Of a DNA stretch of 64,000 nt, positions 10,143 through 21,156 are shown piece by piece. The translations under genes and the position numbers were made by a program. Source of the DNA: Siphonodentalium dalli (taxonomy: Eukaryota > Mollusca > Scaphopoda > Gadilida > Siphonodentaliidae); assembly GCA_032622095.1 (NCBI GenBank), contig CP136066.1, positions 195,910,816 through 195,974,815 on the forward strand, read 5' to 3'. The notes beneath the pieces were generated by a model. The model was given only the letters and a program-made list of their open reading frames with translations, had not been told where the DNA came from and made no database searches. Position 1 is the first letter of the stretch; every line of letters begins with the position of its first letter.

Positions 10143-10378
10143 CCCTTTGAGTGCCAGGTCCGATTTTTGTATCAACCCATATACCCTGTGCCAATGCATT
10201 CTCTTATATATGCGAGTCGACCACAGGTCGCCTCGCATATATAAGAGAATGCATTGGCCTAACAATTATTATTATTTTTTTTTTTTTTTTTACAATTTTA
10301 ATATATTTTATTATATTCTTTAACAGACTTATTGTGTAGGTTTAGGGCCGATAATATCGGCCCCTGGCACTCAAAGGG
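10143..10378. mobile_element. TTAA MITE, class II (CCCTTTGAGTGCCAGG ends)
   Basis: Flanked by TTAA at 10139-10142 and 10379-10382. The TIRs CCCTTTGAGTGCCAGG and CCTGGCACTCAAAGGG match over about 16 bp. It contains one ~70-bp palindrome (about 10188-10258) with the GAGTCGACC...GGTCGCCTC centre, then a T-rich spacer. Non-coding. Confidence 0.85.
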
Positions 10379-10382
10379 TTAA

Positions 10383-10878
10383 AGTGTCTGTTTTTAATAT
10401 CACACAATACCAAACTGTTGTAATTTCTCGTGCAAAAAGAGTACATAACACTTTTTTCTAAATGCTATTCTAACTCATCGAAAGAAAAGTAATAGGTTCA
10501 TGCTATTTTGAGCATGGGAAAACCGATTACCCAGCAAACTGTCTAATCCACACGTTCATTTTCTTCTGATCTCGCCATTAAGGAACTCATCAATAAATCT
10601 CATCTTACAAGTTAATGAATCTCAATGAAATTTCACTAACGTCATATTTTCCCAGAACTAAATGGGAAATTGTTTGATATAAGGTGCATATCATAACATG
10701 GCACCAACTAAATGCATCTTGCACTCAGTTCACACACAGATGTAACGGACTGCATGGATTGTGGTTCGAAAGAACAAAGATTCTCCCACAGATGGCGAGA
10801 GTCATTATCCTACAAAAATCTTTTGATCACTTTTATTTTTTGTTCAGCTGCGGAGTGGAGCACCTGAGATAACTTTTA
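10383..10878. other. No recognisable feature (PTK7 intron)
   Basis: Unique AT-rich intronic sequence. Confidence 0.5.
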
Positions 10879-11020
10879 TTAACTCTTCTGCAATCGACTT
10901 TGGGAGCTTCCTGAAATTAAGGCGAAAACCCTGCACCAATGCATTCTCTTATATATGCGAATCGACCATAGGTCGCCTCGCATATATAAGAGAATCCATT
11001 GGCCTAACAAATTTTATATT
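10879..11020. mobile_element. TTAA MITE class III, left half with one palindrome
   Basis: TTAACTCTTCTGCAATCGAC then GGGAGCTTCCTGAAATTAAG and CGAAAACCCTGCACC leads into a palindrome with the GAATCGACC/GGTCGCCTC centre, then GGCCTAACAA. The right terminus is not found. Confidence 0.65.
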
Positions 11021-11235
11021 ATTTTATATTATTCATATCTGGGGATTATTGAAGGGATCCTGCCCCATATGAAGACTATCTAATTAGAAAACGTACAGAT
11101 GATGGTGTTATCGCGTCAAATGGGACAGTTTATCTATAACTGGGTAAGTTCTCAACAAAATATCGCAATTAGTGACCAAATCAGTAGAAATTCTTCAATG
11201 TAGCTCATTGTTGATATCCCCTACCCTAAATTACA

Positions 11236-11500
11236 TGCAATAATGCCCTAAATAATTGACTCCTTAAGCACAGCAGAATTATGGGTAATTTTTCAGGATT
11301 TAGTCGGAAATATGGCTTGTTGCCATTCATCCGAAAGCTCTCAGTGAGAGCTTTCCGATTAATGGCAACAAGCCATATTTCCGACTAAAGCTCAGTGAGA
11401 GCTTTCCGATGAATAGCAACAAGCCATATTTCCGACTAAATCCTGAAAAATACCAATAATTTTGCTGTGGTTAAGGAGTCGATTATTTAGGGCATTATTA
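11236..11500. mobile_element. Tc1-like fold-back MITE with a duplicated arm segment
   Basis: Left arm from GCAATAATGCCCTAAATAAT, then two successive right-arm segments (about 11344-11388 and 11389-11500), both reading GAGCTTTCCGAT...GCCATATTTCCGACTAAA. The right end is GGGCATTATTA. The copy therefore has one left and one and a half right arms. Confidence 0.8.
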
Positions 11501-11929
11501 TATTATATTAATAATAATATAAAACATCAAATAAACCATATACATTTATGCTACAATTTGAGTCACAGAAGAAATTTTCAGAGAAAAAAAAAAATATCAG
11601 CAAATCCCGTAAAATGTCCAGAGTCATAAGTCTACTGCCCAGACAACTTAATGATGTATCTAACCATGTCAACCTACTGTTGTTTGTTATGTCTCAGTAA
11701 TAGGCACACATGTTCCCAATTTCTGTAAAATAATGAGGGTTTCTCGCCTGATGTCATGAGTGTTATAATGCAGTGTTATCTAGTCATGAGCAGGCAAAAA
11801 CTCCATGTTTTCTCCGCTGCCTGTCATTTCAGAGAAAGAGAAAAAATAAAGACAACATGTCAAGTTTATGTTTTAATAGGCAATGAAAAATACTCCTGTC
11901 AGGTCCCTGACATGTCTGCATATTTCACC

Positions 11930-12201
11930 CAAGCCTGAGTTTAGTGTGCCTGTCATTTGCATAATGAGGTCCCCAGAGGGGGGATTTAGTGATGTAATCC
12001 CGCAAAGTGGGCTAGCATCACCAAATTCACCTTCTGGGGACCTCATTTGGCATATAGAATCTGAGAAGATGAGGTCAAAACAGGATGAGGTCCCCAGAGA
12101 GTGAATTTAGTGATGCTAGACTGCTATGCGGGATAGCGTCACTAAATTCACCATCTGGGGACCTCATTCTGCAAATGACAGGCACACTAACCTCAGGCTT
12201 A
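11930..12201. mobile_element. hAT-like MITE, complete, with 8-bp target duplication
   Basis: TIRs CAAGCCTGAGTTTAGTGTGC and GGCACACTAACCTCAGGCTT are flanked by ATTTCACC (11922-11929) and ATTTCACT (12202-12209). An 8-bp TSD and CA...TG-type ends fit the hAT superfamily. The interior has two successive palindromes of AGGTCCCCAGAG...CTCTGGGGACCT type with ATGC(T/G)GGC centres. Non-coding. Confidence 0.8.
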
Positions 12202-12805
12202 ATTTCACTGCCTGCCTTCAGTGGCTATTAGTGCTATGCCTGCAAATCTAGGGCCCATTCTTCATTTTTGTTTTTGCCGTTGCATAAAATACATGTCTTT
12301 TACTGTGATGAAAGAACAACATGACATCTTGCATCCTAGCATATTATGATATCTCTATGAAGTAATCAGGCTGAGAAGAAAGGGTCTGAATGATTAAACT
12401 GTATGTACTTTTCAAACTGTATGTACTTTTCGTAACAAGTGTGGGCGATGTACCCATTTCAAATGCACCAGCACCAGGAACCATGCGAATAGTAGGTCTG
12501 TGATTAATTGGATATAAATTTAAATTGTGATATTCCAATTCATACATTCATAGGGTTGTACATATAATGAGTTCATTAAACAGACTAACTGATTATGGAA
12601 ATTATCAGCGGAACACTCTTAAAAATGAATGAATGGGATCACTACCCACTTTCCATCCCTCATCCTATCAGCTAAAATCAGCCTGATTGAAACTCTACCA
12701 CTACCCCTATAGCCAAAGTGTGTGTAGATTCAAATCCCAATAAGGGTCTGACTGAGAATTAATTGCTACAAAAATATTCAGAGGTGAGTTTTAACCCTTT
12801 CTATG
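12202..12805. other. No recognisable feature (PTK7 intron)
   Basis: Contains only a short tandem 'AAACTGTATGTACTTTTC' doublet near 12398-12433. Confidence 0.5.
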
Positions 12806-12809
12806 TTAA

Positions 12810-13255
12810 CCCTTTACCCAACTGAACGGCCCTGTGCCAATGCATTCTCTTATATATGTGAGTCGATCATAGGTCGCCTCGCATATATAAGAGAATGCAT
12901 TGGCTTAACACATATTAAAAATGATAAAATTGTCAAAGAATGTAGAACATTATTATAAAAATTGTTTAAAAATGTAAGAAAAAATTATAAAATTGTTAAA
13001 GAAAGTAAGAAAAAGTGTTAAAAAAAGAATGTTTTAGGCCAATGCATTCTCTTATATATGCGAGGCGACCTATGGTCGACTCGCATATATAAGAGAATGC
13101 ATTGGCACAGGGCATAACTGTAACCATCACAATGTGGTCAATGAACCGGTTCCAATGATATCCATATTTGTATGGTGTTATTGAGACAGACCCAAGATAT
13201 TTTAGGCTGTTGAAGCTTTATTTGGGTGTTTTTGGCTGTTTTGTTGGGTAAAGGG
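12810..13255. mobile_element. piggyBac-like TTAA MITE, class I (CCCTTTACCCAACA ends)
   Basis: TTAA at 12806-12809 and 13256-13259. TIRs CCCTTTACCCAAC / GTTGGGTAAAGGG. Two palindromes (about 12832-12904 and 13038-13108) lie in opposite orientation, separated by an AT-rich spacer containing TAAAATTGT. Beyond the second palindrome is a conserved ~130-bp tail (AACCGGTTCCAATGATATCC, GACAGACCCAAGATATTTTA). TTAA TSD with CCC...GGG ends is the piggyBac signature; no transposase is present. Confidence 0.87.
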
Positions 13256-13341
13256 TTAAATGGATTCTCCTACTCATGTTCAGATAATAAGTTTGTTGTT
13301 GTTGAACTTATTATCTAAACTTTTATTTCCTAAGTGATAAC

Positions 13342-13453
13342 TACAGTAATGCCCTAAATAATCGACTCCTTAACCACAGCAGAATTATGGGTAATTTTTC
13401 AGGATTTAGTCGAAAATATGGCTTGTTGCCATTCATCGGAAAACTCTCACTAA
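13342..13453. mobile_element. Tc1-like MITE, left arm only
   Basis: TACAGTAATGCCCTAAATAA through CATTCATCGGAAAACTCTCA, then truncated. It joins a class III TTAA element within 15 bp. Confidence 0.8.
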
Positions 13454-13465
13454 AAGTAAAATTAA

Positions 13466-13721
13466 ACCCTTCATGATGAGAGCTGCGCTGGTGCATACAT
13501 TAAAGATCCTGTGCCTGAGCATTCTGTTATATATGTGAGTCTCCCATAGGGAGCCTCGCATATATAAGAGAACGCAGCAGCTTAGAAGGTCAAGGTAAAT
13601 ATTGTTAGGCCAATGTATGCTCTTATATATGTGAGGCTCCCTATGGGAGACTCACATATATAAGAGAATGCAGTGGCACAGGGTTGTCAAAACATTTCAG
13701 GAAGGTCCAGTCATGGAAGGG
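13466..13721. mobile_element. TTAA MITE, class III, with two palindromes
   Basis: Flanked by TTAA at 13462-13465 and 13722-13725. Right end GGTCCAGTCATGGAAGGG; left end diverged (ACCCTTCATGATGAGAGCTG). The two palindromes (about 13510-13580 and 13608-13678) have CTCCC/GGGAG centres and face each other, separated by AGGTCAAGGTAAATATTG. Confidence 0.78.
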
Positions 13722-14057
13722 TTAATTGGCCTCAAATGCCGTATCATTTTCTTCTATAATTGCATATACTTGTAACTTGTCACAACCATTGTCAGAAGGA
13801 AACATGCAACAAGTAACTTGAAGTCAGTATTCACTACTTTGATGTATGGAGGATCTCCGTGGTGCAGTTTTTAGCGTATCAACAGATCGAGAAGAGTTTG
13901 TAGCCCGCCGCTGGTCTAATGTGAGTTTCACACAACAGTGGCTAGATCGAATTGAGTGACGTGCAATTGTTGTATCATACACTGTTAAAATCTCGTGCCA
14001 AGTTGTGACCCTTGAGCAAGTTCGCTCATAATGTGACTGCTTCACACCATGTGTTAA

Positions 14058-15849
14058 CCCTTTGAGTGCCAGGTCCGATTTTTGTATCAACCTATATACC
14101 CTGTGCCAATGCATTCTCTTATATATGCGAGTCGACCATAGGTCGCCTCGCATATATAAGAGAATGCATTGGCCTAACAATTTTTCATCATTTGTTATTA
14201 TATTTTACAATTTTTTACAATTTTAATAATTTTTTCTTATATTCTTTAACTCTTTCAGTATTTTGTAGGTTTAGTGCCAGGGAATCTTACGTTTTTCATG
14301 GGCATCAAAATTATTACTATGAATAATTGGTGATAGTTTTGAGTTATAACATGCCCCTAAGGTTTTATCCAGTTTGTTTTTAAATTCACTATAGCATGCT
14401 TAAGCATACCCAAACGAGAGGCCGATCACGATCGGCAGATGTTAACCCATCCCTTGGCGATAAAAATTTAATATGATCGGATAAATGAGAGTTTTGGTGT
14501 TGAATTATAGAGTATACTGTTATGTACTATTATAGACAAATGTACATAACACAAATTATTGGAATTTATGGGTCACTGGCATTTATATAAGAGAATGCAC
14601 TGGTACAGGATCTGTAATGCTAAACCGCCACAGCCAGCAAATCCGTGGGTTAAATGTGTAGGTGTGCCCTGGACATGGAATACTTGGGTTAAGAGAGTCC
14701 AATTTAAGTTTACAATAATAATGTGTCCTAGTAGACAGATAAGCAACCTCACCACTGACCCATTAATATCAATTATATAGCACAGCTGTCAAAAAATCAC
14801 AGGAATTGTTTATGTTGAACACTGACCTCTATTAAACCAATAACAATTATAATGATATCAGACCATCTGAAGATATAACTCTGCAGCACAGATGTCCAAG
14901 TCTACTGTTAATATCATGTGATGTTTATTGTTGAATCTTTATTTTAAATTAGATACCACAGGCTTCTTTATCAGATTATTTGCACATTGGCATAAGAGAC
15001 ATCAGAAAATAATATAGCTTTATCAATAGCTAAGTAGTCCAAATGCAATTGGTGAATTAGATTTAATGTTGCTCCAAACAGATTTACCAGTACATAACAC
15101 AAGATTTTGGACCGATTTAATCAAATTTGGTGTGGTGATTCGGGGTACCCTTGGCAGAGTTATAATGGTTATAATTGTTTTTAATTATTTAAAAAAATTA
15201 AAGGGACACATTGGAAATCTTTTTATCAACTTGTATCATAATCATCAATATCTAAATGAAAACAAATGACAATGTCAATGACATTTTTTTTATTATTATT
15301 ATAAAAGTTAAAAATATATATTTTTTTAAATCAATTTTTTTTCTTTCGAAAAAGGGTCATAACTCCTTTAAAATAAATCGGATCAAACCCATATTCGAAC
15401 TAGATCTGTATTTTGGGCTGTGAAACTCACATACCAAATTTGGTTCCAATCAGATAAAAAATGTTTGAGTTATGGCAGAATGTGTGAATTCTAAGTAGAA
15501 AAAGGGCCATAACTCTGTAACAAAAACTCGGATCAAACCCAAATTCGAACTCGATCTGTATTTTGGGCTGATATACCCATATACAAAATTTGCTTCTGAT
15601 TGGATAGAAAATGTTTGAGTTATCGCATTACACGTGAAGTGTCTACGGATGGACAGACGGACGGACGGACAGACGGACGGACAGACGGACGGACGAACGA
15701 CGAGTGGTCAATCCGGACAACGACACTATGTTTACCATACATGGTATGGGTAAACATAAAAAGGAAAAAAATGTTTTTTAATTTTTAAATTATTTTAGGT
15801 CCTATTTTACAGACCGTAAATTAGGGCCGATCTCCTGGCACTGAAAGGG
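14058..15849. mobile_element. Class II TTAA element, expanded to 1.8 kb by insertion or longer parent copy
   Basis: TTAA at 14054-14057 with CCCTTTGAGTGCCAGG, and CCTGGCACTGAAAGGG before TTAA at 15850-15853. The left 220 bp matches 10143-10378, including its palindrome (about 14102-14173), and the last 60 bp matches its right end. In between are 1.5 kb of other sequence, including the mollusc-type repeat at 15349-15705. Whether the ends belong to one element is inference. Confidence 0.55.
15349..15705. repeat. Mollusc-type dimeric repeat with GGAC/AGAC tail
   Basis: Two ~150-bp tandem units begin AAAAGGG(T/C)CATAACTCC and share CGGATCAAACCCA, TCGAACT(A/C)GATCTGTATT, ATTTTGGGCTG and TGTTTGAGTTAT. 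They are followed by a GGACGGACAGAC microsatellite (about 15650-15704). Repeats with this 'GGGCCATAACTC' phrase are abundant in bivalve and gastropod genomes, which is the main basis for the taxon call. Confidence 0.8.
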
Positions 15850-16057
15850 TTAAAAGAGTACTCGATTCGGACATCAATAGATATTGTCAGTATGCTAACC
15901 TTGATAAGCGCACAAATTTGTTGAAGCTGGGGTTGCTTGCTGGGTGGAGGATGGGAGTGCCAACGGTGTCATGTAAGATGTAATAATTAGTGCATGGAAA
16001 CTAATACACTGTATAATGCATCGTATAATTAGATTGACTACTATTATTAGTATATAC

Positions 16058-16218
16058 CTCTGATATTGAGAAGGAAGTTCTGAGTCTGAGTGCTTTCGAT
16101 AAATCCAGCATCATTCTCTCCGCTACATACATATATGCCATTATCGGTCACTGCTGTTCTCTCTATCCGCAACTTTCTCCCTCCTTCAAGTATACTAGTC
16201 GTGTCGGTTTTGAAAATC
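16058..16218 (-). CDS. PTK7: PTK7-like receptor, exon for second half of Ig2
   Basis: A 161-nt internal exon, acceptor TTTTCTTCCACAG, donor GTATAT. It enters in phase 2 and leaves in phase 1. Its 53 full codons include LRIERTAV, then D-N-G-I-Y-V-C with the second Ig2 cysteine, and end QTQNFLLNIR. Vertebrate PTK7 Ig2 ends GLYSCCAHSAFGQACSSQNF, matching GIYVCSGENDAGF...TQNF. An intron of 6,187 bp separates it from the Ig3 exon at 9723-9870, which contains several MITEs. The donor has T rather than A at +4 but is otherwise normal. Extracellular ligand-binding region; no catalytic part here. Confidence 0.87.
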
Positions 16219-16276
16219 CTGTGGAAGAAAATTTAGAAAATTACACAAGCCTGTAGTCAACTGAGTTGTTCCTTAA

Positions 16277-16643
16277 CCCTTTACCCAACAAACCAGCCAA
16301 AACCGGCCAAATAAAGCTTCAACAGCCTAAAATATCTTCGGTCTGTCTCAATAGAACCATACAAATATGGGTATCATTGGAACCGGCTCCTTGACCACAT
16401 TGTGATAGTTACAGTTATGCCCTGTGCCAATGCATTCTCTTATATATGCGAGTCGACCATAGGTCGCCTCGCATATATAAGAGAATGCATTGGCCTAAAA
16501 AAAAAATTCTTACATTCTTTAACAATTTTATAATTTTTAATGTGTTAAGCCAATGCATTCTCTTATATATGCGAGGCGACCTATGGTCGACTCGCATATA
16601 TAAGAGAATGCATTGGCACAGGGCCCTTCTGTTGGGTAAAGGG
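16277..16643. mobile_element. piggyBac-like TTAA MITE, class I
   Basis: TTAA at 16273-16276, right flank TTAT (one change). Inverted relative to 12810-13255 (the conserved ~130-bp tail comes first). Palindromes are at about 16421-16495 and 16549-16618. Ends CCCTTTACCCAACA and TGTTGGGTAAAGGG. Confidence 0.87.
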
Positions 16644-16647
16644 TTAT

Positions 16648-17618
16648 TATTCAAACGACCATCAATTTTCAAGGCTAAAATTTTTTTATTTTTTTAAACT
16701 ACTCAAATCAAAGCCCCCATATGGTGGTTATTATAATATCTTCCCATTCAAAGAACTAGAGTCCATGTGACTGATGCTGCCTTCTATTCCACATACACAC
16801 AACACAAGTAACCATTTAAGTAAATTGGATGCCATACCTCAGTTCAAATTTAACTGAAATTATATAATAACTTACTAAAAACAACTTTTTACTATAATTT
16901 GATTCGAATATTAAACTACCCGGTATCAGAAAAATTTAATCCTATTTTTGGTCTGAATTTCCAACTAATGATGTGTCAGTCATGAAATTTCCAACTGTTG
17001 AAAATGTTGGCCAAAGTTTGAGGGTTAGATACACTCCCTTGCCCCTCCCCACCAACTCACTAATGTAATGGAATTTGGAGGTTGGCAGGTCCATTTGTAA
17101 ATTGGGAGGTGAACACCTCCCACCCCATTTGAAATGACTTTAGTAGCCACATACTGGACACAAGAATCATTGATGCTTTCTACTCTGTCTATCAGATCCC
17201 CTGATGAGTAATTGATAATTCCTAAGTATGATGTGTTTGTAGCCCACAACCAGACGGGCTATCTTCTCTAGTAAAGTGTAGCATACACATCCTCAGAAAA
17301 AAAACACAGCCTACAGGGAAGATGATGAAATTTGTTAGTAATTTGTTGCGTTTTTTACCCCACTGTGAAGGATTTAATTTTTCATGATTACTCTAATGTT
17401 CTCTTGAGGTCTCATGTTCCTAGTAAGCTGCGTCATTAGAATACAAGTAGGGACCATTAGTCCCATGGTGTGATTCTTTGTCTAGGAAGAGACTCTTTGA
17501 CTAAGTAGGATTTAACAAAGGACCAACATAGTATGAACATACAGCCAATCACCTAATGTAAGAACACTGTAAGCACTAGTGAGTAACCCTAAGATCCCAT
17601 GAAGATTATGCTTAAAGG
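16648..17618. other. PTK7 intron; one dispersed repeat, otherwise nothing recognised
   Basis: About 16917-17045 belongs to a diverged dispersed family (TTTTTGGTCTGAATTTCCAA then TTGAAAATGTTGGCCAAAGT) also seen near 18595-18720, 38870-38995 and 21395-21680. The remainder is unique AT-rich DNA. Confidence 0.5.
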
Positions 17619-17835
17619 TACAGTAATGCCCTAAGTAATCGACTCCTTAACCACGGCAGAATTATGGGTAACTTTTCAGGATTTAGTCGAAAATATGGCT
17701 TGTTGCCATTCATCGGAAAGCTCTCAGGGAGGGCTTTCTGATGAATGGCAACAAGCCATATTTCCGACTAAATCCTGAAAAGTTACCCATAATTCTGCTG
17801 TGGTTAAGGAGTCGATTACTTAGTGCATTACTGTA
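17619..17835. mobile_element. Tc1/mariner-like fold-back MITE
   Basis: Full-length copy, TACAGTAATGCCCTAAGTAA to TTAGTGCATTACTGTA, arms meeting at GAAAGCTCTCAGGGAGGGCTTT. Confidence 0.88.
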
Positions 17836-17867
17836 GTGTATCTCTTCTGGCACATAATTATAACAAT

Positions 17868-18265
17868 ACTAGCTGATGTGCCCGACTTCGTCCGGGTTAT
17901 TTAGGGATTTCTTTGTGATCGCCTCCGCCTGGGCAGAATATACAGCGTCTGGACAAACTATTATTCGATCGGTCCAGAAACATGCCTATATGAGCATATA
18001 TGAGTGAGGTCAAGGACACGGTCGCACGTGAAATTGGACCCGCCCATATTGTTCCCGGGATCAAAGTAGTCCTACATACCAAATTTGAGTCGGATTGGTC
18101 AAGGTCCAGAAACATGCCTATTATGAGCGTATATAAGCGAGGTCAAGGACACGGTCACATGTGAAATTGGACGTCACCTGCCCATATTGTTCCCAGGATC
18201 AAAGTAGGCTTACATACCAAATTTGAGTTGGATCGGTCGAGCAGATTTTGAGTCTATAACTTAGA
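17868..18265. repeat. Retroelement-like 3' remnant followed by TACATACA tract
   Basis: Begins CTAGCTGATGTGCCCGACTT and CGTCCGGGTTATTTAGGGAT, a phrase common at the 3' side of widespread invertebrate retroelement remnants. It contains two related blocks (GGTCCAGAAACATGCC ... AAATTTGAGT(C/T)GGAT) and then a ~150-bp TACATATGTACG/TATGTATG simple repeat up to about 18420. Family assignment is uncertain. Confidence 0.5.
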
Positions 18266-18922
18266 CACGTACATACATATGTACGTACATATGTTTGTAT
18301 GTATGTATGTATGTGTCTAAGTTATAGACGTGCATACATATGTATGTAATGTACGTAAATTAAAATTATGCACGTACATATGTATGTACCTATGTACGTA
18401 CTAACATACATACATACATATCTTTATACATACACACAGCATGAAGTTCCAAAATATATAATAGATAATTTTTATAAAACATGATTTCAAGACTACAATT
18501 AACTTTTATGTGAATAAAATACAGATAAAACTGAAGAGAATGTGTATTACATGGATTTGTCTCCATTGTCCACCTAGGAATTGCCAACTTCACCTCCCCC
18601 TATCAGAAAATTCTCAGCCTATTTTTGGTCTGATAATTTTAATTGCCGTTAATTCAGATATGAACAATCTTCTGTTGAAAATTTTGACCAAAGTTGTGGG
18701 GCAACACCCCCTCTCGCGACATCCCTGTGTATAACCACATCGCAAATAGCGGTATGTCATTATAGTATCCAACAATCATTTGATAAAAGCTTTTCCATTC
18801 AGACACAAATTACACTCTGTCTATATATAATACCTGATTTCCAGGAGGATAGGATAAAAAATAAACTCTGATGTAATAGTCAGTGCATGACAGCCAGTTT
18901 GCCAGCAGGATTAGTTTGTGCC

Positions 18923-19006
18923 ATATAGAAGCCTAGCACACTCCCACAGACAGTTGATTCCAATTTCAATTCAATCAAATAACTTATTCTCAAGGGACTG
19001 ATAAGA
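18923..19006. repeat. 84-bp direct repeat, copy 1
   Basis: ATATAGAAGCCTAGCACACT ... ACTGATAAGA recurs, apparently identical, at 19456-19539. The two copies flank 449 bp that includes a GA microsatellite and an open-frame remnant. Confidence 0.85.
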
Positions 19007-19270
19007 GAGAGAGAGAGAGAGATATGTTTATTCCTCCAAACATGGAGACAATATGATACAATATATACATACACAAATAAACTGTTGACATATATACACA
19101 ATATAATTTAACATGACTTAATTCCTCAAATACCAAATGAGACACCAGGAGGTTGGATGACTTTAGAGTCACCATATCAAAGACCGAAGAATAGTTCACA
19201 TAATAATAATTATAAATTTATTGCTGAAATAATTACTGCAAGACAAGATGTTAAGACATCCATGTATTGC

Positions 19271-19465
19271 TCAGACCGCGCATAATTCGCAAATGAAGCG
19301 GACGCATTGTCCGAATAGCTGCTTCTCGTCGCAGATGAGGTGAATTTCTGCGCTGATGCATCCACCGAAGAAATAGGCTAAGAGTGTTTCTTCCGGCATT
19401 GCTTCCAAGAAGTTGAACACATGTATTCCAAATCGATCAATTATGAAGTACCAGAATATAGAAGC
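19271..19465 (-). pseudogene. Open-frame remnant of unknown protein between direct repeats
   Basis: On the minus strand 64 codons are open after a TAG and end at a TGA at 19273-19271. The peptide is protein-like, with FWYFIIDRFG, NFLEAMPEETLLAYFFGG, SAEIHLICDEKQLFGQC and a Cys-containing C-terminus (FICELCAV). The base composition is clearly richer in CpG than the flanks. There is no ATG near the start and no consensus acceptor, and it lies between 84-bp identical direct repeats, so a decayed mobile-element ORF or a retrocopy is likelier than a live exon. I do not recognise the family. It is not Ig-like and is not part of PTK7. Confidence 0.35.
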
Positions 19466-19539
19466 CTAGCACACTCCCACAGACAGTTGATTCCAATTTC
19501 AATTCAATCAAATAACTTATTCTCAAGGGACTGATAAGA
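19456..19539. repeat. 84-bp direct repeat, copy 2
   Basis: Matches 18923-19006 at every base I compared. Such identity over 84 bp implies a recent duplication. Confidence 0.85.
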
Positions 19540-20103
19540 ACAGAATACTCCAGGGCTGAATATTAGTTTTTATTTTTATTCATCAAGATAGTATAACAAA
19601 TTATACCAGGCTTACCAGCCACATTTCAGCATGTAACAAGATTTCGTTTCCAATAAACTGACATTTGATGGGATTCGTTTATGTAAAGTAAGATTTGATT
19701 GGTTATAATGAGTGGTCCTGCAATGGACTGTGAAATAATTAATGCCATCAAACAAAGTAATTTTAAAAATGTCAATACTTTTATGGCGAACCAATTTCCA
19801 TTGACAGAAATTACTCTGTACTGACATTTGAAGATGAGTCTAAGAGTTATGCAAGTCCCACTTAAACATGACCGAGTTAATAATAATTATGAGTTGTTCA
19901 TATTAAAGAAATAATTGTTTGATCATCCCTGTGCTATTTGGATATATCTTTCACACAAAAATGTTTGTTTTTGTCCACCATATAAAGTTTACAGTGCTGT
20001 GCCACGGGACTTAAATGTGGCGCTAGACATTTGGAAGATATATCATGATGTACATGTACCGTACTCTCAGGTGCCTAACAAATGTGATGACCTACATGTA
20101 ATA
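19540..20103. other. No recognisable feature (PTK7 intron)
   Basis: AT-rich unique sequence without supported features. Confidence 0.5.
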
Positions 20104-20182
20104 ATAGTGATGGGTGGGGATTTAGGCTGAAATTAATATTAAATAGTGATGGGTGGGGATTTAGGCTGAAATTAATAGTGAT
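20104..20182. repeat. 39-bp tandem duplication
   Basis: Two copies of ATAGTGATGGGTGGGGATTT followed by AGGCTGAAATTAAT start at 20104 and 20143; a third, partial AATAGTGATGG follows. Confidence 0.85.
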
Positions 20183-20712
20183 GGCATCATGGCAATTTCA
20201 CTCTATGTCTCAATGCCAAAAAATAGTGATCGTTTGGGAATTTTCTCCAAAATGAATAACCATGCTGACACTATTTATATTAGGCACCTGAGTTTTCAGT
20301 TTGGGTGGCAGGGACATAGGTAGGGGCCTAGGGGGGTCAGGTGCAGTCAAATTCACAGTTGTTGGCAATTATGAATATTGGTAAATATAAACAAGCAGTA
20401 CTAATGAATATTCCATTGTAAAGTATACAGCTTATATACCGGTACCGTATCTGTTCCGGATTGAAAGTAGTTTTACGTTTGTACAACGTCCATTTTGAAC
20501 TACTTTTACTATACATAATCGTCAATGGTTGCTGATTTATACTGAAGAGGGGGGTTGGTTGCTAATTAATAGTTTGACACCCCCATAAAGGCCATAAGAC
20601 ACTCTAGCCACATCCCTAATCATTAGTGGGAAGACATAACAGTTTTACACAAATAAACGAACAACTAATTCCACTGAGCTATTGATCTATATATATATTG
20701 AAAACAACAAAC

Positions 20713-20851
20713 CTGTATTTGTTCTTGTACCAGGTGTAGGATGGGAGGGGGTTCCCTGATATATTGCACACTAACACCACTTCGAAGTGAAGCTGCAATA
20801 ACTCTTTTCTGTATGGAGTGACCAGTTCAACTGTGGCATCTGGGTCAATCC
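20713..20851 (-). CDS. PTK7: PTK7-like receptor, exon for first half of Ig2
   Basis: A 139-nt internal exon with acceptor TATATTTGCAG and donor GTTTGT, entering in phase 1 and leaving in phase 2. The first two bases (GG) join the T left by the Ig1 exon to make TGG, so the spliced protein reads NIQ-W-IDPDATVEL. Vertebrate PTK7 has NIK-W-IE at the same boundary. The 45 full codons carry the first Ig2 cysteine (VLVCNISGNP, with a possible glycosylation site NIS) and the core Trp (YTWYKNKY), like RCHIDGHPRPTYQWF in vertebrates. The other two frames are interrupted by stops. The intron to the Ig1 exon is about 38 kb; the intron to the next exon is 4,494 bp. Confidence 0.9.
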
Positions 20852-21156
20852 CTGCAAATATAAAGAAAGCAACATTAATGAAGAGTGTTGCTTGTTTCCT
20901 GCTACAGTGATTTTAAAGATGAAGATAGATCGAATCTGCCATACATGTTCTGCATGCTGTGCCAACCGAATATATACTCAAAATCGACAAAAAGGCCACT
21001 GAGATTGAGTAATAGCAAAAGTGCCAAAGGTGTGGGACATTTGGAAGCAGTTTTTGTTGATAATACTATTACTAGTAAATGTCGATTGATCACATCAATA
21101 TGTCATTCTGTGGCAAAATATCTGTAAATAAGAACCTGTACAGTATAAACATTTAC

